The notes under the pieces were generated by a model. That model did no database searches. It was not told the DNA's origin and saw only the letters and a program-made list of their open reading frames with translations. From an uncultured SAR86 cluster bacterium (GTDB lineage: Bacteria; Pseudomonadota; Gammaproteobacteria; Magnimaribacterales; D2472), in assembly GCA_902591665.1 (NCBI GenBank), contig CACJBO010000001.1:1-64000 (forward strand): 64,000 nucleotides of DNA. Direction: 5' to 3'. The position numbers were made by a program, and so were the translations under genes. Below are positions 1-11,941 of this stretch, piece after piece. Every line of letters begins with the position of its first letter. Position 1 is the stretch's first letter.

Positions 1-1034
1 TCTTGTAAAAAATTAATATCTAAATCAGCAAGAGATGTAATTTGCTGATCATTAAAGAGGTATGCGTAGTTATTGGTCTCATTCCATCCATGCCTCTTGT
101 CATAGTCTAACAACTCTTCAAATGAGTGTTGATTAGCACTAGTTTGAAGATTTGAATTTAGGGTTGTATAAACGGACCAGCCATTTTTATATGCAGCCAA
201 TCCATATCTAGCAATAATATCCTGCCTTGCCTTTTCAGCTAAATATCTTCCATCAACTTCATAGAGATCAATATTTTTTACTACTGCAAGTGGAGTGTTA
301 ATAGCATTTTCGTAATCATTTTTAGAAATCATTCGAAGTTCTAACATTCTTGATAAAATCCAATTCCTTCTTTGTTCAGTCCTTTTTGGAGCTTTTATTG
401 CATTTATTCTAGATGGTGACTGAGCCATGGCAGCAATAGTTGCAGCTTCGCTTAGTGATAATTCAAGTGTGCTTTTATTAAAATATGTATTTGAGGCAGC
501 TTCAATGCCATATGATCTATTACCAAAGAAATTTCTATTGATGTATAACTCGAAGATTTCTTCCTTGCTAATCTCTCCTTCAAGCTGGAGTGCTAAAAAA
601 ATTTCTTTAGCCTTTCTGGTAACTGTTACTTCTCTTGTTAAAAGATAACCCCTAACAACCTGCATTGAAATTGTTCCGCCTCCTCCATAGCATCCATTTG
701 GGCTAAGGCATCTAACCACAGACCTTAATAATCCTTTGTAACTAATTCCTTGATGATTAAAAAATTGATCATCTTCTGCTGCTAAAAAAGCATTCTTGAT
801 ATTTGGTGGTATGTCTTCAAAATTAAGAGGCCTTCTCTTAATTTCACCGAACTCTCCAATCAATATACCATCTTCAGTAAAGACTTTAAGGGGCATTTGT
901 AATTGCGCTTCATCAACTAAACTAATTTCAGGTAACGAGGGTCTAAGAGACAAATATGATCCAAGCACAACAAATATAGCTAATAAACAACAGCTTATAC
1001 TTGTCCAAAATAGAAATTTAATTAGTTTTAACAT
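1..1034 (-). CDS. mrcA: Penicillin-binding protein 1A, N-terminal part (runs off the left edge)
   Basis: Class A PBP: periplasmic glycan polymerase (GT51) plus transpeptidase, anchored in the inner membrane. I translated the minus strand from the ATG at 1034. About 344 residues are present; the transpeptidase domain lies outside the window. Visible are an N-terminal membrane anchor (about residues 4-28), the GT51 catalytic motif EDDQFFNHQG, the GGGTISMQVVR motif, then RKAKEIFLA and ELYINRNFFGN-YGIEAA, all in the family order and close to the Pseudomonas version (TMQVAR). It is transcribed divergently from aroK across a 104-bp gap. In Pseudomonas the pilMNOPQ genes lie between ponA and aroK; they are absent here. 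The reading frame is open throughout. Family is certain; 1A rather than another class A PBP rests on the motifs and on the aroK synteny. Confidence 0.93.
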   Translation of the reverse strand, partial: MLKLIKFLFWTSISCCLLAIFVVLGSYLSLRPSLPEISLVDEAQLQMPLKVFTEDGILIGEFGEIKRRPLNFEDIPPNIKNAFLAAEDDQFFNHQGISYKGLLRSVVRCLSPNGCYGGGGTISMQVVRGYLLTREVTVTRKAKEIFLALQLEGEISKEEIFELYINRNFFGNRSYGIEAASNTYFNKSTLELSLSEAATIAAMAQSPSRINAIKAPKRTEQRRNWILSRMLELRMISKNDYENAINTPLAVVKNIDLYEVDGRYLAEKARQDIIARYGLAAYKNGWSVYTTLNSNLQTSANQHSFEELLDYDKRHGWNETNNYAYLFNDQQITSLADLDINFLQ

Positions 1035-1138
1035 AGATATTTCATTAATTTTATCACTTTAAAATGCAACTTTTTGTCTCAATAAAGCTATTTTATTCAG
1101 TTAGATGTTAAAATCTCGGCCATTAAAACTAATATTAT

Positions 1139-1648
1139 ATGAATATATTTATAGTTGGTCCTATGGGATCAGGAAAATCAACAGTTGGGAAAATAATTTC
1201 TAGTGAGTTATTTTTAAATTTCTTTGATACTGATGAAGAGATTGAAACCAGAACTGGTGCATCAATCGACTGGATATTTGATCTTGAAGGAGAAGAAGGG
1301 TTTAGAAAAAGAGAAAGTAATATCCTTGAAGAAATGGTGCAGCAAAATTCGATTGTCTTATCTACAGGCGGTGGAATAATTTTATCTGAATCCAATAGAG
1401 AACTTCTTTCGTCTAGGGGGACAGTGTTTTATCTAGCAACTCCTATAGAAGTTCAACTTGAAAGAACTTCAAAAGATAAAGACAGGCCCTTGCTTAAAAA
1501 CGGTGATCCAGGAAAAATACTTGAGGAACTTCATGTCGCTAGAGAAAGTCTTTATGAAGAGGTTGCTGATTACATAGTAAATACAGAAGGTAAATCAAGC
1601 CAAGAGGTTTCAACAGAAATCATTAAATTGGTAAAAAACTATGGCTAA
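1139..1648 (+). CDS. aroK: Shikimate kinase
   Basis: Phosphorylates shikimate at the 3-OH with ATP, the fifth step of the shikimate pathway, in the cytoplasm. The 169-residue length is normal for the family. The P-loop GPMGSGKST lies at residues 7-15, the DTD motif follows near residue 31, and then the shikimate-binding stretch GEEGFRKRE, the STGGGI motif near residue 80, and the lid arginine in KDRPLL. The ATG at 1139 is the only start that keeps the P-loop strand complete. The stop overlaps the aroB start by 8 bp, so the two are co-transcribed and probably translationally coupled, as in most gammaproteobacteria. Confidence 0.97.
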   Translation: MNIFIVGPMGSGKSTVGKIISSELFLNFFDTDEEIETRTGASIDWIFDLEGEEGFRKRESNILEEMVQQNSIVLSTGGGIILSESNRELLSSRGTVFYLATPIEVQLERTSKDKDRPLLKNGDPGKILEELHVARESLYEEVADYIVNTEGKSSQEVSTEIIKLVKNYG

Positions 1649-2714
1649 GATAATTGCAGTTGGAAAAAGCTTATCAAAATATAACGTAGTAATATCCAAG
1701 AATGCCATCACACAAAAAAATCTTATGGCCGGGCTTAAAGCTAAAAATAAAATTTTAGTTATAACCGATTCTGGTATACCAAAATCATTTATTAATGATC
1801 TTAAAAATATCCTTAAAAAAAGCAAAAAGAAGGTATATTTTTATGAAATAAAAGAGGGAGAGAAATCTAAATCTTTTTCAACATATTCTAAAATTTTATC
1901 TAAACTTGCTGATTTAAAATTTGATAGGTCTGATGCTTTAATTGCATTTGGTGGTGGTGTTGTTGGTGATATTACAGGTTTTTGTGCAGCTACCTTCTTA
2001 AGAGGCATAGATTTTATTCAGATACCTACAACTTTACTGTCTCAGGTTGATTCATCTGTTGGAGGTAAGACAGCAATAAATATAGACCAAGGAAAAAATC
2101 TAGTTGGTGCTTTTTATAATCCTCGTCTTGTTCTTATTAGTACAAAATATATCGAAACATTATCCGATGACGAGTACAAGTCTGGTCTTGGAGAAGTTGC
2201 AAAGTATGCATTTATTGGCAATAAAAAACTTTATAAATACATGCAAGAAAATTCAGATTTAATTAAATTAAAAAAACCGCAAGCACTTGAAACTATTATC
2301 GAAGAATCGATTAAATCAAAAGCAAAAATTGTTACTGCCGATGAAAAAGAAAAAGGATTAAGAGCTATTCTTAATTTTGGACATACATTCGGTCATGCAA
2401 TAGAGGCATATAAAAAATATAAAGGTATCACTCATGGCGCAGCAGTAACACTAGGTATGGTGATTGCTGCAAAAATATCTTTATATGAAGGTCATATTAA
2501 ATCACATCAACTTGATGACATGGTTAACCTCTTGGAATCTTTAAAATTAAAAACAGATCACTCAAATTATTCATACGAAAATCTAAAAAATTATATTCTT
2601 AATGACAAAAAAGTTTCTAGGGGCAAATTGAACCTTGTTTTAATTAATGAGAAGGGTATAGCTTTTAAGACTGATAAATATAATCCAAAAAATTTAAAAA
2701 AGGCTCTTAGCTAA
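1641..2714 (+). CDS. aroB: 3-dehydroquinate synthase
   Basis: Converts DAHP to 3-dehydroquinate with NAD and a divalent metal, the second shikimate-pathway step. The 357-residue protein has the GGGVVGDITGF nucleotide-binding loop, the QVDSSVGGKTAIN segment, the catalytic lysine and glutamate in SGLGEVAKY, and the metal-ligand histidines in NFGHTFGHAIE and THGAAV. It starts inside the end of aroK. Its TAA overlaps the stop of the convergent gltB by 3-4 bp and there is no hairpin between them, so transcription may run into gltB antisense. Lysine codons are abundant, in line with the AT bias of the window. Confidence 0.97.
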   Translation: MAKIIAVGKSLSKYNVVISKNAITQKNLMAGLKAKNKILVITDSGIPKSFINDLKNILKKSKKKVYFYEIKEGEKSKSFSTYSKILSKLADLKFDRSDALIAFGGGVVGDITGFCAATFLRGIDFIQIPTTLLSQVDSSVGGKTAINIDQGKNLVGAFYNPRLVLISTKYIETLSDDEYKSGLGEVAKYAFIGNKKLYKYMQENSDLIKLKKPQALETIIEESIKSKAKIVTADEKEKGLRAILNFGHTFGHAIEAYKKYKGITHGAAVTLGMVIAAKISLYEGHIKSHQLDDMVNLLESLKLKTDHSNYSYENLKNYILNDKKVSRGKLNLVLINEKGIAFKTDKYNPKNLKKALS

Positions 2715-5700
2715 GCGGCATTTGCGGTAGTTGCCTTAAGCAAATCGTGGATATTAGATGCTGCAGGAAGCACCAACCAAAAATAAGGCTCAAATCTATC
2801 AAAATCATCAACAAGCTCTTTAGCTTTCTGACTATTTGTGTATTTGTAATGTTTTGAGATTATTTCTTTTAAATGTTTTCTATGGGATTGCATATCTTCA
2901 GTAGTAATTCTTTCAAGATTAACAAGCCCCCTATTACAATTATCAAAAAATGTTCTATCTTCATCCAGAACGTATGCAAAACCACCGGTCATACCAGCTC
3001 CAAAGTTTGCACCAACAGAACCAAGAACGGTTACATGCCCTCCGGTCATATATTCACAACAGTGATCACCAGCACCCTCTATAACAGCTTTTGCACCTGA
3101 ATTTCTAACAGCAAATCTTTCACCAGCTCTTCCTGATACATATAATTCACCACCTGTAGCACCATATAAGCAGGTATTTCCTACAAGAGATGGGTTGTTT
3201 TCTGAGGAAGCATATAAGTGATTATTTTTTACAACAATTCTTCCTCCATTCATTCCTTTTCCTACATAATCATTAGCGTCACCATTTATGTTTAAAACTA
3301 GTCCATTCGCATTCCAGCATCCAAAACTTTGACCTGCAGATCCTTCAAGATTAATTGTAATTGCCTTGCTAAGGCCAGCTTCTCCATACTTATCGGCAAT
3401 ATAACCTGATATCAGAGCACCAAATGACCTATCTGTATTAGATATTTTTGTATCTAAAGAGATTGATGTATTTTCATCTATAGAATTTTTAGCTTTCCTT
3501 AAAACTTTTCTAGCTAAATTACCCTTATCCCATGGTTGATTCTTTTTTTCAGTACAGAAAAATGATTCTTGTATAGACTCATCTTTATATAAAAGGTCGC
3601 TCAAATCTATTGATTTATATTGTTCATCTATGTCTTTAATCATTTCGAGATATTGGGTTTGTCCAATAATATCCTCGAGTCTTCTAACTCCCATATTGCT
3701 CAAATGATGTCTGACATCTTCAGCAATATATTGAAAATAATTCATTACACGTTCTTTTTCACCAACAAAATGATGGCTAATCAAATCATCTCTTTGTGTG
3801 GCAACTCCTGTAGCACAATTATTTAGATGGCATATTCTTAAGTATTTGCATCCCATAGCTATCATTGGGCCTGTTCCAAAACCAAAAGATTCAGCTCCAA
3901 GAATTGCTGCCTTAATAACATCAAGACCTGTTTTCATCCCTCCATCTGCCTGAAGACGGACCTTATGTCTTAATCCGCTATCTCTCAAACTTTGATGAGC
4001 TTCAGCTAGACCAAGCTCCCATGGAGAACCAGCATATCTTATAGATGTTAAAGGACTAGCTCCAGTTCCACCGTCATGTCCAGAGATAGTAATCAAATCT
4101 GCATAAGCTTTAGCAACTCCAGAAGCTATGGTTCCCACTCCAGGTTCAGAAACTAACTTAACTGAAACTAATGCCTTAGGATTAACTTCTTTGAGGTCGT
4201 AAATTAACTGAGCTAAATCTTCAATAGAATATATATCATGATGAGGCGGTGGTGAAATAAGAGTCACACCAGGGGTGGAATATCTTAGTTTAGCGATAAG
4301 CTTATTAACTTTACCTCCTGGAAGTTGACCTCCCTCACCTGGTTTAGCACCTTGTGCAATTTTTATTTGAAGAACTTCTGCGTTGACTAAATAATGAGGC
4401 GTAACACCAAATCTTCCTGATGCAATTTGTTTGATTTTTGACATCTTTGGTGTTCCATATCTCTCTACAGCCTCGCCTCCTTCACCTGAGTTCGAACGAC
4501 CACCTAAAGAATTCATTGCTTCAGCAAGTGTTTCATGTGCTTTGGGTGATAATGCGCCCAAACTCATACCAGCGGAATCAAATCTATTTAGGATTTTCTT
4601 TTGAGATTCAATTTTCTTTATATCAATTTTTGATTTTTGGGTATTAATTTCTAAAAGATCTCTAAGCATTGCAGGGGGTCTTTTATCAACTAAATCTGCA
4701 TATTCCTTATAAGTTTCATATGAGCTTGATGCAACAGCTTCTTGAAGTTTTTTAACTATTTCAGGATTGTAAGTATGGTATTCCCCACCATGAATATATT
4801 TTAAAAGTCCTCCTACATTTATATCAGCTAAGTTAGATCTTGCATATTCATTTAACGATCTAAGTTCATGATCTAAGTTTTTTAGCGTCTTGCCCTTTAC
4901 TCTACTCTCTGTATTTGTAAAACATAAATTCACAACATCTTCGTCTAAGCCAACTATTTCAAAGAGTTGAGATCCTCTATAACTTGATATAGTTGATATA
5001 CCCATTTTTGAAATAATTTTTAATAGCCCTTTATTTACACCCTTGCGATAACGAGAGCAATTTTCATGAGCATCACCTTTTAGTTCGTTTCTATGTGTAA
5101 GATCAAGTATGGTTTGATATGCCAAAGTTGGATATACAGCTGTTGCTCCAAAACCAATTAAACATGCTATTTGATGAGTGTCTCTGGCAGAGGAAGTTGT
5201 AACTATAATATTTGCATCGGATCTTAATCCAAGCTTAACTAAGTGTTGATGAACTGCACCAACTGCCAATAAAGCGTTTATTGGTAAGAAACCTTCTTCT
5301 GGTAAATCTTCAATTAAATGAATTATTGAAGAGCCAGATTTAACAGCCTTTTCAACATCTTTTTGGAGTTTTTTAATTGCATATTTAAGATTTATACTTT
5401 CAGCAAAGACTAAATTAATTTCAGCTGACTTGAAATAGGGGTTGTTTGTAATTGAGTTAAGTTTTCTATAAGACAAGACTGGTGATGTTGTAACCAATCT
5501 TTTTGCATGCTCTGGTGTCTCTTCGTATATGTTTAATTCGGGTCCATAACATGTCTCTAAAGTCATTACTGCTGCTTCTCTTAAAGAATCAATTGGAGGA
5601 TTTGTAACTTGGGCGAATTGCTGTCTAAAAAAATCATAAATCTGTCTATGCATTTTGCTCATTACTGCAAGAGCAGTATCGTCACCCATAGAACCAGTGC

Positions 5701-7144
5701 CCTCCTGAGAATCAACAGCTAGAGGCTTGATAACCGATGTTCGTTCTTCTTTAAACAATAAAAATAACTTAGAGGATTGAAAAAACTTAGATACTTCAAA
5801 TTTTTTCAGGCCAGGACCTTCGTACGAATCTAGTCTAGATTCAATATAGATTGCGTTCTCTTTAAGCCACTTTCTATACGGATATTTTTGTTTTAACTCA
5901 TCATCAATGGCAGTTTCGTCGTAAATTCTCCCCTTAGAGGTATCTATGGCAAGCATTCCTCCAGGTGCAACTCTACCTTTTTGGACAATATCAGATTCAT
6001 TGACGGGATTTACACCCGTTTCAGATGCAATTGTAATTATGTTATCTTTATCTAATTGGAATCTTGCAGGTCTCAGTCCGTTTCTATCAAGAACACATAA
6101 TGCCCATTTTCCATCCGCCATAACAATACCTGCTGGCCCATCCCATGGCTCCATATGCATAGAGTTATATTCATGAAACCCTCTTACATCTGGATCCAAA
6201 GTTTGAATATTTTGCCATGCAGGAGGAAGGACCATTCTGATTGCTCTAAAAATATCAACTCCGCCTTTTACTAATAGCTCAATCATATTGTCTAGTGAGG
6301 AAGAATCAGAACCAGTCTCATTAACAAGCTGTTTAAATTTCTGAATTTTTGGTATGAGCGGTGTTTTAAATTTTGAAGATCTGGCTTTTACCCAATTTCT
6401 GTTTCCTCGAATAGCATTTATTTCACCATTATGTGCTAATAATCTAAATGGTTGAGCTAGATGCCATCTTGGACTTGTATTAGTAGAAAACCTTTGGTGA
6501 AAAACACATTTTGAAGCACGAAAGTTTTCCTGGTTCAGATCTAAATAAAATTCTTTAATAGCATTAGGCAGCATTAGCCCTTTATAAACTATTGTTTTTG
6601 ATGACATGCTACAAACGTATAATTTTTCGTCATCCATATATATTTCTTCAATATACTTTCTAGCCTGAATTAAACCAGTTTCAAAAACTTCCTGATTGAA
6701 ATCTTTTTCAGTTGGTTTAATAAATAATTGAAATATCTCAGGCAAACAGCTGTGAGCAATTTCTCCTAAGACCTTTTCATCAACTGGTACCTTCCGATAT
6801 GCAGCAAGAGCTAAATTTTCAGACTTAAAGATTTTTTTAATTTTAGGTAATAGCTTTGCAATATCTTGATTGTAAAAAATTTGGCCAATTGCAAAATGTT
6901 CACCAATTTCTATATTTTGTTCTTTTAAAATAGTGTCTGCAAAGAATTTATGATCGATATCAAAAAGAAGGCCACACCCATCACCTGTCTTACCATCAGA
7001 GCCTACCCCGCCCCTATGCGTCATGCTTATCAAAGCATTAATAGAATGAATAATAACTTTATGTGATTTGATCCCATTAATATTTGCAATTAAGCCAAAT
7101 CCACAGTTATCTTTAAATTCTTCTTTTTTAATTAATCCGGGCAT
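2711..7144 (-). CDS. gltB: Glutamate synthase (NADPH) large subunit
   Basis: Ammonia assimilation: makes two glutamates from glutamine and 2-oxoglutarate, with electrons from GltD. The 1477-residue length is typical. Domains in order: a class II glutamine amidotransferase whose nucleophile would be Cys14 (NCGFGLIA) after removal of a 13-residue propeptide; a central domain; the FMN/synthase domain with the 3Fe-4S ligands in MGCKYLRICHLNNC (C-x5-C-x4-C); and a C-terminal beta-helix domain with G-x-x-G repeats. It points away from gltD, whereas in E. coli and Pseudomonas gltB and gltD form one operon on one strand. Position between aroB and gltD is conserved, so the gene looks inverted in place. 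Confidence 0.97.
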   Translation of the reverse strand: MPGLIKKEEFKDNCGFGLIANINGIKSHKVIIHSINALISMTHRGGVGSDGKTGDGCGLLFDIDHKFFADTILKEQNIEIGEHFAIGQIFYNQDIAKLLPKIKKIFKSENLALAAYRKVPVDEKVLGEIAHSCLPEIFQLFIKPTEKDFNQEVFETGLIQARKYIEEIYMDDEKLYVCSMSSKTIVYKGLMLPNAIKEFYLDLNQENFRASKCVFHQRFSTNTSPRWHLAQPFRLLAHNGEINAIRGNRNWVKARSSKFKTPLIPKIQKFKQLVNETGSDSSSLDNMIELLVKGGVDIFRAIRMVLPPAWQNIQTLDPDVRGFHEYNSMHMEPWDGPAGIVMADGKWALCVLDRNGLRPARFQLDKDNIITIASETGVNPVNESDIVQKGRVAPGGMLAIDTSKGRIYDETAIDDELKQKYPYRKWLKENAIYIESRLDSYEGPGLKKFEVSKFFQSSKLFLLFKEERTSVIKPLAVDSQEGTGSMGDDTALAVMSKMHRQIYDFFRQQFAQVTNPPIDSLREAAVMTLETCYGPELNIYEETPEHAKRLVTTSPVLSYRKLNSITNNPYFKSAEINLVFAESINLKYAIKKLQKDVEKAVKSGSSIIHLIEDLPEEGFLPINALLAVGAVHQHLVKLGLRSDANIIVTTSSARDTHQIACLIGFGATAVYPTLAYQTILDLTHRNELKGDAHENCSRYRKGVNKGLLKIISKMGISTISSYRGSQLFEIVGLDEDVVNLCFTNTESRVKGKTLKNLDHELRSLNEYARSNLADINVGGLLKYIHGGEYHTYNPEIVKKLQEAVASSSYETYKEYADLVDKRPPAMLRDLLEINTQKSKIDIKKIESQKKILNRFDSAGMSLGALSPKAHETLAEAMNSLGGRSNSGEGGEAVERYGTPKMSKIKQIASGRFGVTPHYLVNAEVLQIKIAQGAKPGEGGQLPGGKVNKLIAKLRYSTPGVTLISPPPHHDIYSIEDLAQLIYDLKEVNPKALVSVKLVSEPGVGTIASGVAKAYADLITISGHDGGTGASPLTSIRYAGSPWELGLAEAHQSLRDSGLRHKVRLQADGGMKTGLDVIKAAILGAESFGFGTGPMIAMGCKYLRICHLNNCATGVATQRDDLISHHFVGEKERVMNYFQYIAEDVRHHLSNMGVRRLEDIIGQTQYLEMIKDIDEQYKSIDLSDLLYKDESIQESFFCTEKKNQPWDKGNLARKVLRKAKNSIDENTSISLDTKISNTDRSFGALISGYIADKYGEAGLSKAITINLEGSAGQSFGCWNANGLVLNINGDANDYVGKGMNGGRIVVKNNHLYASSENNPSLVGNTCLYGATGGELYVSGRAGERFAVRNSGAKAVIEGAGDHCCEYMTGGHVTVLGSVGANFGAGMTGGFAYVLDEDRTFFDNCNRGLVNLERITTEDMQSHRKHLKEIISKHYKYTNSQKAKELVDDFDRFEPYFWLVLPAASNIHDLLKATTANAA

Positions 7145-7198
7145 ATTTTTGAGATTGTTTCGTAAATTATATCACAAAGTTATTTCATTTAATTATAA

Positions 7199-9939
<2,741 letters not shown>

Positions 9940-9943
9940 AAAT

Positions 9944-10828
9944 TTACTTTTTTTCAGGCCAAAGTCTAATTAAGCCCTCTTGGGCACAAGAGGCAATAAG
10001 CTCACCTGACTTAGAAAATATAGAACCCCGTGAAAACCCTCTTGCATTTTTAGTTATAGGGCTATCTATTGAGTACAAAAACCAATCGTTTAAATTAAGT
10101 TTTTTATGAAACCAAATTGCATGATCAAGACTAGCATTTTGCAGATTTTTAGTTAGAAAATTAACACCTACGGAGTTATTAGCTGCAGCTAATAGACCCA
10201 TATCAGATATATATAGAAGAAATGCTTGTTGAATAACTTGATCATCTGGAATAACCCCATTAGGTTTTATCCATGTATTTTTGTATGGCGGCATTCTTTT
10301 AGGTTCAAAGTAATCTTGAATCTCAACTGGCCTCATTTCAATTTCTCTTTGCTTCAAAAACATAGGCATATCTTTGCTGTCAATATTTAACTTTTTAAGT
10401 AATATTTCTCTAATCTCCATCTCATCTTTGAGATCCTCAGGAGCGGGAACTTCTGGAATTGAAATTTCATGCTCTAAACTGTCTTCATCTTTTTGAAACG
10501 AGATGGAGCAACTAAATATAGCCTCGCCATCTTGCAAAGCTTTAACATTTCTTGTCGTAAAACTTTTACCATTTCTAATTCTATCTACCGTAAAAATTAT
10601 CGGCTTATCCATATCACCCGGTCTTAAGAAATAAGAATGAAAAGAATGGGCATAATGTTCAACATCAATCGTTTTATATGCAGCTATCAAAGTTTGAGCC
10701 ATTACTTGACCTCCAAAGACCCTTTTCCATCCTACATTTTTACCTGTCCAACTATAAATATCTCTATCAACTCTGTTTAAACTGAAGAGATTAAGAGATT
10801 TTTCAAGAAGGTTTGGTGTTTCAGTCAT
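9944..10828 (-). CDS. tesB: Acyl-CoA thioesterase II
   Basis: Hydrolyses medium- and long-chain acyl-CoA to free fatty acid and CoA. The 294-residue protein has the two hotdog halves of TesB. Residues matching the E. coli catalytic set are visible: Asp209 (YISDMGLL), Ser233 where E. coli has Thr228 (NASLDHAIWFH), and Gln283 in the ARGFSRG...SCAQEGLIR stretch. It is convergent with hemE with only 4 bp between stops, and divergent from cobS across 135 bp. No operon partner. The family call is firm; the physiological substrate is not known from sequence. Confidence 0.93.
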   Translation of the reverse strand: MTETPNLLEKSLNLFSLNRVDRDIYSWTGKNVGWKRVFGGQVMAQTLIAAYKTIDVEHYAHSFHSYFLRPGDMDKPIIFTVDRIRNGKSFTTRNVKALQDGEAIFSCSISFQKDEDSLEHEISIPEVPAPEDLKDEMEIREILLKKLNIDSKDMPMFLKQREIEMRPVEIQDYFEPKRMPPYKNTWIKPNGVIPDDQVIQQAFLLYISDMGLLAAANNSVGVNFLTKNLQNASLDHAIWFHKKLNLNDWFLYSIDSPITKNARGFSRGSIFSKSGELIASCAQEGLIRLWPEKK

Positions 10829-10963
10829 TATGTTTTTCCAGGTATAAAATTATTTCGATTAGTGTTTTAATTATAGATACTCATCTTACATGGTTTGTAA
10901 AAAAACTAGAACTTTCATATACCAAAAAGTATGATGTCAACCTAATTTACTAAAGTATGAATA

Positions 10964-11935
10964 ATGACCATTAATAAAAGCATTGAATTACCTGCCAAAC
11001 CTAACGAAAAATTAGAAGTCTCTGATATCTTTAAAATAGATTCAAAAATGTCTGTTAAAGGCTTCAAAGAAAAAACTGAATGGGTCCCAGAAATTGATGA
11101 GGGGTATATCTTCGATAAAGAAACAACATTATCAATACTTGCAGGTTTTAATCATAACAGACGAGTTATGGTTCAAGGTTTTCACGGAACGGGTAAATCC
11201 ACTCATATAGAGCAAATTGCAGCTCGCTTAAATTGGCCATGTGTAAGAATTAATTTGGATAGTCATATAAGCAGAATAGATTTGCTTGGAAAAGATGCTA
11301 TTAAACTTAAAGATGGAAAACAAATAACTGAATTTCAAGAAGGATTGCTCCCATGGTCTATACAAAATCCTGTGGCACTTGTCTTTGATGAATATGATGC
11401 TGGAAGACCTGATGTTATGTTCGTTATACAAAGAATTCTTGAAGTAGAAGGCAAATTAACTCTACTTGATCAAAATAAAGTTATTGAACCACACCCATCT
11501 TTTAGATTATTTGCTACAACAAACACAGTAGGTCTTGGTGATGTTACTGGTTTGTATCATGGAACTCAGCAAATTAATCAGGGCCAAATGGATAGATGGC
11601 ATATTTTATCTACTTTAAATTATCTTGATGTTAATCAAGAACTGAAGGTAGTTTTATCTAAGGTTGGAGAATTAAAAGCAACTAAAAATCAAGAAATTGT
11701 TAAAAACATGATTAAGCTTGCCAATTTAACAAGGAATGGCTTTGCCAATGGAGATATATCAATCCTTATGTCGCCTAGAACAGTCATTTCATGGGCGCAG
11801 AACTTTAAAATTTTTAAGGATATTAGTGATTCCTTTAAATTAACATTCTTAAATAAGTGTGACGATTTGGAAAAGCCAATTATTAATGAATATTTTCAGA
11901 GATGTTTCGATATTGATATTAATGGGAACTCATAA
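10964..11935 (+). CDS. cobS: CobS-like AAA+ ATPase (cobaltochelatase-type subunit)
   Basis: MoxR/CobS-group AAA+ ATPase of 323 residues. In aerobic cobalamin makers CobS and CobT form the ATPase ring that drives cobalt insertion by CobN. Visible are the Walker A GFHGTGKST (72-80), Walker B VALVFDEYD (137-145), the sensor stretch FRLFATTNT, and the CobS-type N-terminal segment before the ATPase core. The start at 10964 follows a 135-bp promoter-size gap. The partner cobT begins 6 bp after the stop, so they form one operon. No cobN, no other cobalamin gene and no visible B12 riboswitch are in the window, so the chelatase role is from homology only. Other CobS/T-like pairs may act on other metals or proteins. 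Confidence 0.88.
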   Translation: MTINKSIELPAKPNEKLEVSDIFKIDSKMSVKGFKEKTEWVPEIDEGYIFDKETTLSILAGFNHNRRVMVQGFHGTGKSTHIEQIAARLNWPCVRINLDSHISRIDLLGKDAIKLKDGKQITEFQEGLLPWSIQNPVALVFDEYDAGRPDVMFVIQRILEVEGKLTLLDQNKVIEPHPSFRLFATTNTVGLGDVTGLYHGTQQINQGQMDRWHILSTLNYLDVNQELKVVLSKVGELKATKNQEIVKNMIKLANLTRNGFANGDISILMSPRTVISWAQNFKIFKDISDSFKLTFLNKCDDLEKPIINEYFQRCFDIDINGNS

Positions 11936-11941
11936 AACTTT

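Noticed and set aside
427..1062. Rightward frames at the left edge
   Set aside because: They are opposite the PBP1A gene, which has all its motifs on the minus strand.
10829..10963. Cobalamin riboswitch before cobS
   Set aside because: The gap is too short (135 bp) and no B12-box-like sequence is visible.
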